From: an uncultured Pseudomonadales bacterium
GTDB taxonomy: Bacteria; Pseudomonadota; Gammaproteobacteria; Pseudomonadales; Azotimanducaceae
Length of the DNA stretch: 64,000 bases
Assembly (NCBI GenBank): GCA_958296165.1
Contig: OY282447.1
Coordinates: forward strand, 2,480,001 to 2,544,000
Direction of reading: 5' to 3'
In this document: piece after piece, positions 61,540-64,000 of the stretch
Numbering within the stretch: position 1 is the stretch's first letter
Layout of the letters: each line of letters begins with the position of its first letter
Program-made: the position numbers and the translations under genes
Notes under the pieces: generated by a model
The model's database searches: none
The model's input: the letters and a program-made list of their open reading frames with translations, nothing else
Told to the model about the DNA's origin: nothing

Positions 61540-62811
61540 ATGAGAGACGAAACCATCGCCATCCACGCCGGCTACGAAACGGACCCGACCACTCATGCGG
61601 TGGCGGTACCGGTGTATCAGACAGTGGCGTACGAGTTCGACGATGCCCAGCACGGTGCCGATCTGTTCAACCTGGCAGTGCCGGGCAACATCTACACGCG
61701 CATCATGAATCCCACTCAAGCCGTGCTGGAGCAGCGCGTGACCGAGCTCGAGCACGGCGTTGGCGCGCTGGCGCTTTCTTCCGGCAGCGCCGCCGTGAAC
61801 TACTCGATCCTCAACCTAGCGGAAGTCGGCGACAACGTCGTCACCGTGCCGCAGCTCTACGGCGGCACGTACACGCTGTTCGCCCACATGCTGCCGAAGC
61901 AGGGGATCGATGTGCGCTTCGCCGCTGGCGACAGCCCGGCGGATCTAGAGAAGCTCGTCGACGGCAAGACCAAGGCCGTGTTCTGCGAGAGCATCGGCAA
62001 TCCAGCCGGCAACATCATCGACTTGGCCGCGGTGGCAGACATGGCGCACAGCCACGGCATCGCCACCATCGTCGACAACACGGTGGCGACGCCAGCGTTG
62101 CTGAAGCCCGTCGATCACGGCTTTGACATCGTCGTCCACTCGCTCACCAAGTACATGGGCGGCCACGGCAACTCGCTCGGCGGCGTGATCGTCGACGGCG
62201 GCAAGTTCTCCTGGCCCGACAACGCGGACCGCTACGCCATGTTCACCACTCCGGAACCGAGCTATCACGGCGTGGTGTACGCCGACGCGCTAGGTCCCGC
62301 CGCATACATCGGCCGCGCCCGCACCGTGCCGCTGCGCAACACCGGCTCGGCCATCTCGCCGTTCAACGCATTCCTGCTCTTGCAGGGCATAGAGACGCTC
62401 AGCCTGCGCATGGAGCGTCATTGCGACAACGCACTCGCCGCAGCCAAGCATCTGCAAGGCCACGCCAAAGTGGATTGGGTACAGTTCGCGGGACTGCCCG
62501 GCGACCGCTATTACGACTTGGCGCAGCGCTACATGAACGGCCGCGCCTCGGCCATTCTTACGTTCGGCGTAAAGGGCGGCTTCGACGCTGGCGTTAAGTT
62601 CTACGACGCCCTCAATCTCTTCAAACGGCTGGTGAACATCGGCGACGCCAAGTCCTTGGCGTGCCATCCGGCCTCCACGACCCACAGGCAGCTCACCGAG
62701 GAAGAACAGCGCAGCGTGGGCGTGCTGCCGGAGATGATTCGGCTCTCCATCGGCATCGAGCACATCGACGACATCATCGCGGACTTGGATCAGGCACTAG
62801 ACCAAGTGTGA
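61540..62811 (+). CDS. O-acetylhomoserine sulfhydrylase-like PLP enzyme
   Basis: 423 residues of the Cys/Met-metabolism PLP family. ETIAIHAGYETDPTTHAVAVPVYQTVAY is the N-terminal signature, YTRIMNPTQAVLEQRV binds PLP phosphate, and K204 in HSLTKYMGGHGNS is the Schiff-base lysine; SAISPFNAFLLLQGIETL and LACHPASTTHRQL are family blocks. It fits MetY (direct sulfide incorporation into homocysteine) better than MetB, based on length and the GHGNSLGG segment. Start ATG 61540. The 130-bp leader holds a small GC hairpin (CCGCGC GA GCGCGG near 61412) but no riboswitch I can recognise. Confidence 0.88.
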   Translation: MRDETIAIHAGYETDPTTHAVAVPVYQTVAYEFDDAQHGADLFNLAVPGNIYTRIMNPTQAVLEQRVTELEHGVGALALSSGSAAVNYSILNLAEVGDNVVTVPQLYGGTYTLFAHMLPKQGIDVRFAAGDSPADLEKLVDGKTKAVFCESIGNPAGNIIDLAAVADMAHSHGIATIVDNTVATPALLKPVDHGFDIVVHSLTKYMGGHGNSLGGVIVDGGKFSWPDNADRYAMFTTPEPSYHGVVYADALGPAAYIGRARTVPLRNTGSAISPFNAFLLLQGIETLSLRMERHCDNALAAAKHLQGHAKVDWVQFAGLPGDRYYDLAQRYMNGRASAILTFGVKGGFDAGVKFYDALNLFKRLVNIGDAKSLACHPASTTHRQLTEEEQRSVGVLPEMIRLSIGIEHIDDIIADLDQALDQV

Positions 62812-62830
62812 GCCTTCGCTGCGGCTTCGC

Positions 62831-63859
62831 ATGATGGATCGGGTGCTCGAGATCGGGGGCTACGCCGCCGGCTACTGCGGAAGACTGTTCGCGCAGGCAG
62901 GCCACGAGGTAGTGCGCGTGGAATCTGCCGTGCCAGCCCCAGCTTGGGTGAGCCAGGAGGCGATGAACCTTTACCTGCACGCCGGCAAGCGGCGCCTGCG
63001 CACCGACGACAAAGATCTCTTGGCGGAACTGGCCGCGAAGGCCGATGTGGTTGTCGCGGAAGCCGAAGGCGCGGATGCGCTGGACGCATTCGGCTTCGAC
63101 GATTTCAAAGCGCCCGTGCGAGTGGCGATCACGCCATTCGGGCGCAGCGGGCCGAAGCGCAACTGGCGGGCGTCGCCACACGTGCTGCTGGCAATGGGCG
63201 GCTACACCAATCTGATGGGCGACCCAGGCCGGGCGCCGCTCTCCCTGCCCGGCCACTACGTGGAGTTCCAAAGCGGCGGCTTCGCCTTCGCCGCCGCCAA
63301 CGCCTGCCGCTTGGCGAACCAGCGCAACAGCATCGACATCGGCATGTTGGAAGTGGTGATGGCGCTCAGCCAGTTCACCACGGTGATGTGGCACTGCGGC
63401 GGCGTAGTGCGCTCGCGCCACGGCAGCGACTTCTGGTCCGTAGTGCCCACCAACCTGTTCCGCTGCCGGGATGGCTGGCTGTACATCAACATCGTGCCCG
63501 GGTTTTGGGATTCTTTTACGGTCTTTCTGGATCGTCCCGAGCTGCTAATGGACGAGCGCTTCCTGAGCAACGAGAAGCGCATGTTGAACCGCGACGCTTT
63601 GCACGCGCTCATCGCCACCGCCCTTGGCGACAGAACGAAGGAGGAAATCCAGCACACGGCCGAGGAATGTCGGATACCGCTCGGCGTGGTGCAATCCTTC
63701 GACGACGTATTGGCGGACGCGCACTTGGCGACCCGCGACTTCTGGCAAACGCGGCCAACAGCCGAACGCTGCGCAATCCGCTCGCCACGGCCTGCTTGGC
63801 GCATCCATGGCGAGAAGCGGCCGTCGCTGCAGCTTGCCGCGTTGGAAACCTATGGCTAA
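62831..63859 (+). CDS. CaiB/BaiF-type CoA-transferase, first of a pair
   Basis: 342 residues of class III CoA-transferases. [31 protein letters not shown] is the N-terminal Rossmann-like start, followed by [13 protein letters not shown] and [32 protein letters not shown]; the [14 protein letters not shown] segment lies in the second half. The usual catalytic Asp of the family was not located with certainty. It overlaps the next gene by 8 bp, which is another member, so the two may form a heteromeric transferase. Substrate unknown. Confidence 0.82.
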   Translation: MMDRVLEIGGYAAGYCGRLFAQAGHEVVRVESAVPAPAWVSQEAMNLYLHAGKRRLRTDDKDLLAELAAKADVVVAEAEGADALDAFGFDDFKAPVRVAITPFGRSGPKRNWRASPHVLLAMGGYTNLMGDPGRAPLSLPGHYVEFQSGGFAFAAANACRLANQRNSIDIGMLEVVMALSQFTTVMWHCGGVVRSRHGSDFWSVVPTNLFRCRDGWLYINIVPGFWDSFTVFLDRPELLMDERFLSNEKRMLNRDALHALIATALGDRTKEEIQHTAEECRIPLGVVQSFDDVLADAHLATRDFWQTRPTAERCAIRSPRPAWRIHGEKRPSLQLAALETYG

Positions 63860-64000
63860 CGGCCCGCTCCGCGGCCTGCGCATTCTCGACCTCACCCACG
63901 TTTGGGCCGGGCCGCTCGGCACGCGCATCCTCGCCGACTTGGGCGCAGACGTGGTGAAGATCGAAGCGCCGATGGGCCGCGGCCCGCGCCAATACCGTGG
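63852..64000 (+). CDS. CaiB/BaiF-type CoA-transferase, 5' part only
   Basis: 49 codons before the window ends. [40 protein letters not shown] is the classical class III CoA-transferase N-terminus, with the CoA-binding GADVVKIE block. It starts at ATG 63852 within the last codons of the preceding paralogue. The catalytic part lies outside the window. Confidence 0.9.
   Translation, partial: MANGPLRGLRILDLTHVWAGPLGTRILADLGADVVKIEAPMGRGPRQYR

Overview
The window is high-GC bacterial DNA, best read as the chromosome of an uncultured, probably marine, gammaproteobacterium. The reasons are the hda / CDP-alcohol phosphatidyltransferase / DUF2066 block divergent from purM, a DUF349 protein, ilvB-ilvH-ilvC with a class I IlvC, a PhoPQ-like PepSY-regulator-kinase set, and a GH16 beta-glucanase beside a TonB-dependent receptor. 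No rRNA, tRNA, CRISPR array, integrase or prophage core was found, so this is taxonomic inference from gene content only.

Layout. 1-3.3 kb is a nested insertion: an ISAs1-type element, whose transposase carries an N-terminal DruA-like (DUF4338) domain, sits with a perfect 10-bp target duplication inside codon 5 of an ISAzo13-type transposase. 3.3-12.7 kb holds an LLM-type oxidoreductase, ffh, a 1388-residue SNF2 helicase, a redoxin/cytochrome c/copper-monooxygenase-like fusion and a secreted nuclease. 12.7-17.1 kb is an accessory patch: a decayed ISAs1 transposase end, a PIN + XRE-metallopeptidase operon with a palindrome over its promoter, and an IS4-type element inserted at the last codons of a TIR-domain gene that also has an early nonsense codon. 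17.2-25.6 kb has a mandelate-racemase-type enzyme, a flavin oxidase/amidase/aminotransferase operon, a PPOX protein, a fragment of a second aminotransferase copy, and a lower-GC ParA gene with an unknown partner.

25.6-34.5 kb has ilvBHC (branched-chain amino acids) and a GH16 lipoprotein-TonB receptor operon (beta-glucan capture). 35-43.6 kb has an HNH nuclease, an M20 peptidase, a PotC-like permease coupled to an MFS-PlsC fusion, and an amino-sugar group (GH20 hexosaminidase plus a NahK-like kinase) next to a lumazine synthase. 43.6-52.4 kb has a membrane-anchored repeat protein, an aminotransferase/sugar isomerase pair, a PepSY two-component operon and a DUF349 protein. 52.5-53.5 kb is gene debris, including a DNA methyltransferase fragment. 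53.6-64 kb has a secreted orphan protein, an alpha/beta hydrolase, a five-gene operon (DUF2066-pgsA-hda-murG-serA) divergent from purM, an O-acetylhomoserine sulfhydrylase-like gene and two CaiB-type CoA-transferase genes, the second cut by the window edge.

The strongest leads for something new are the DruA-like/transposase fusion, the metallopeptidase-PIN operon with its operator-like palindrome, the ParA plus unknown-partner pair, and the repeat protein with a recurring WAxxDPxAA motif. None can be proven a new system from sequence alone.
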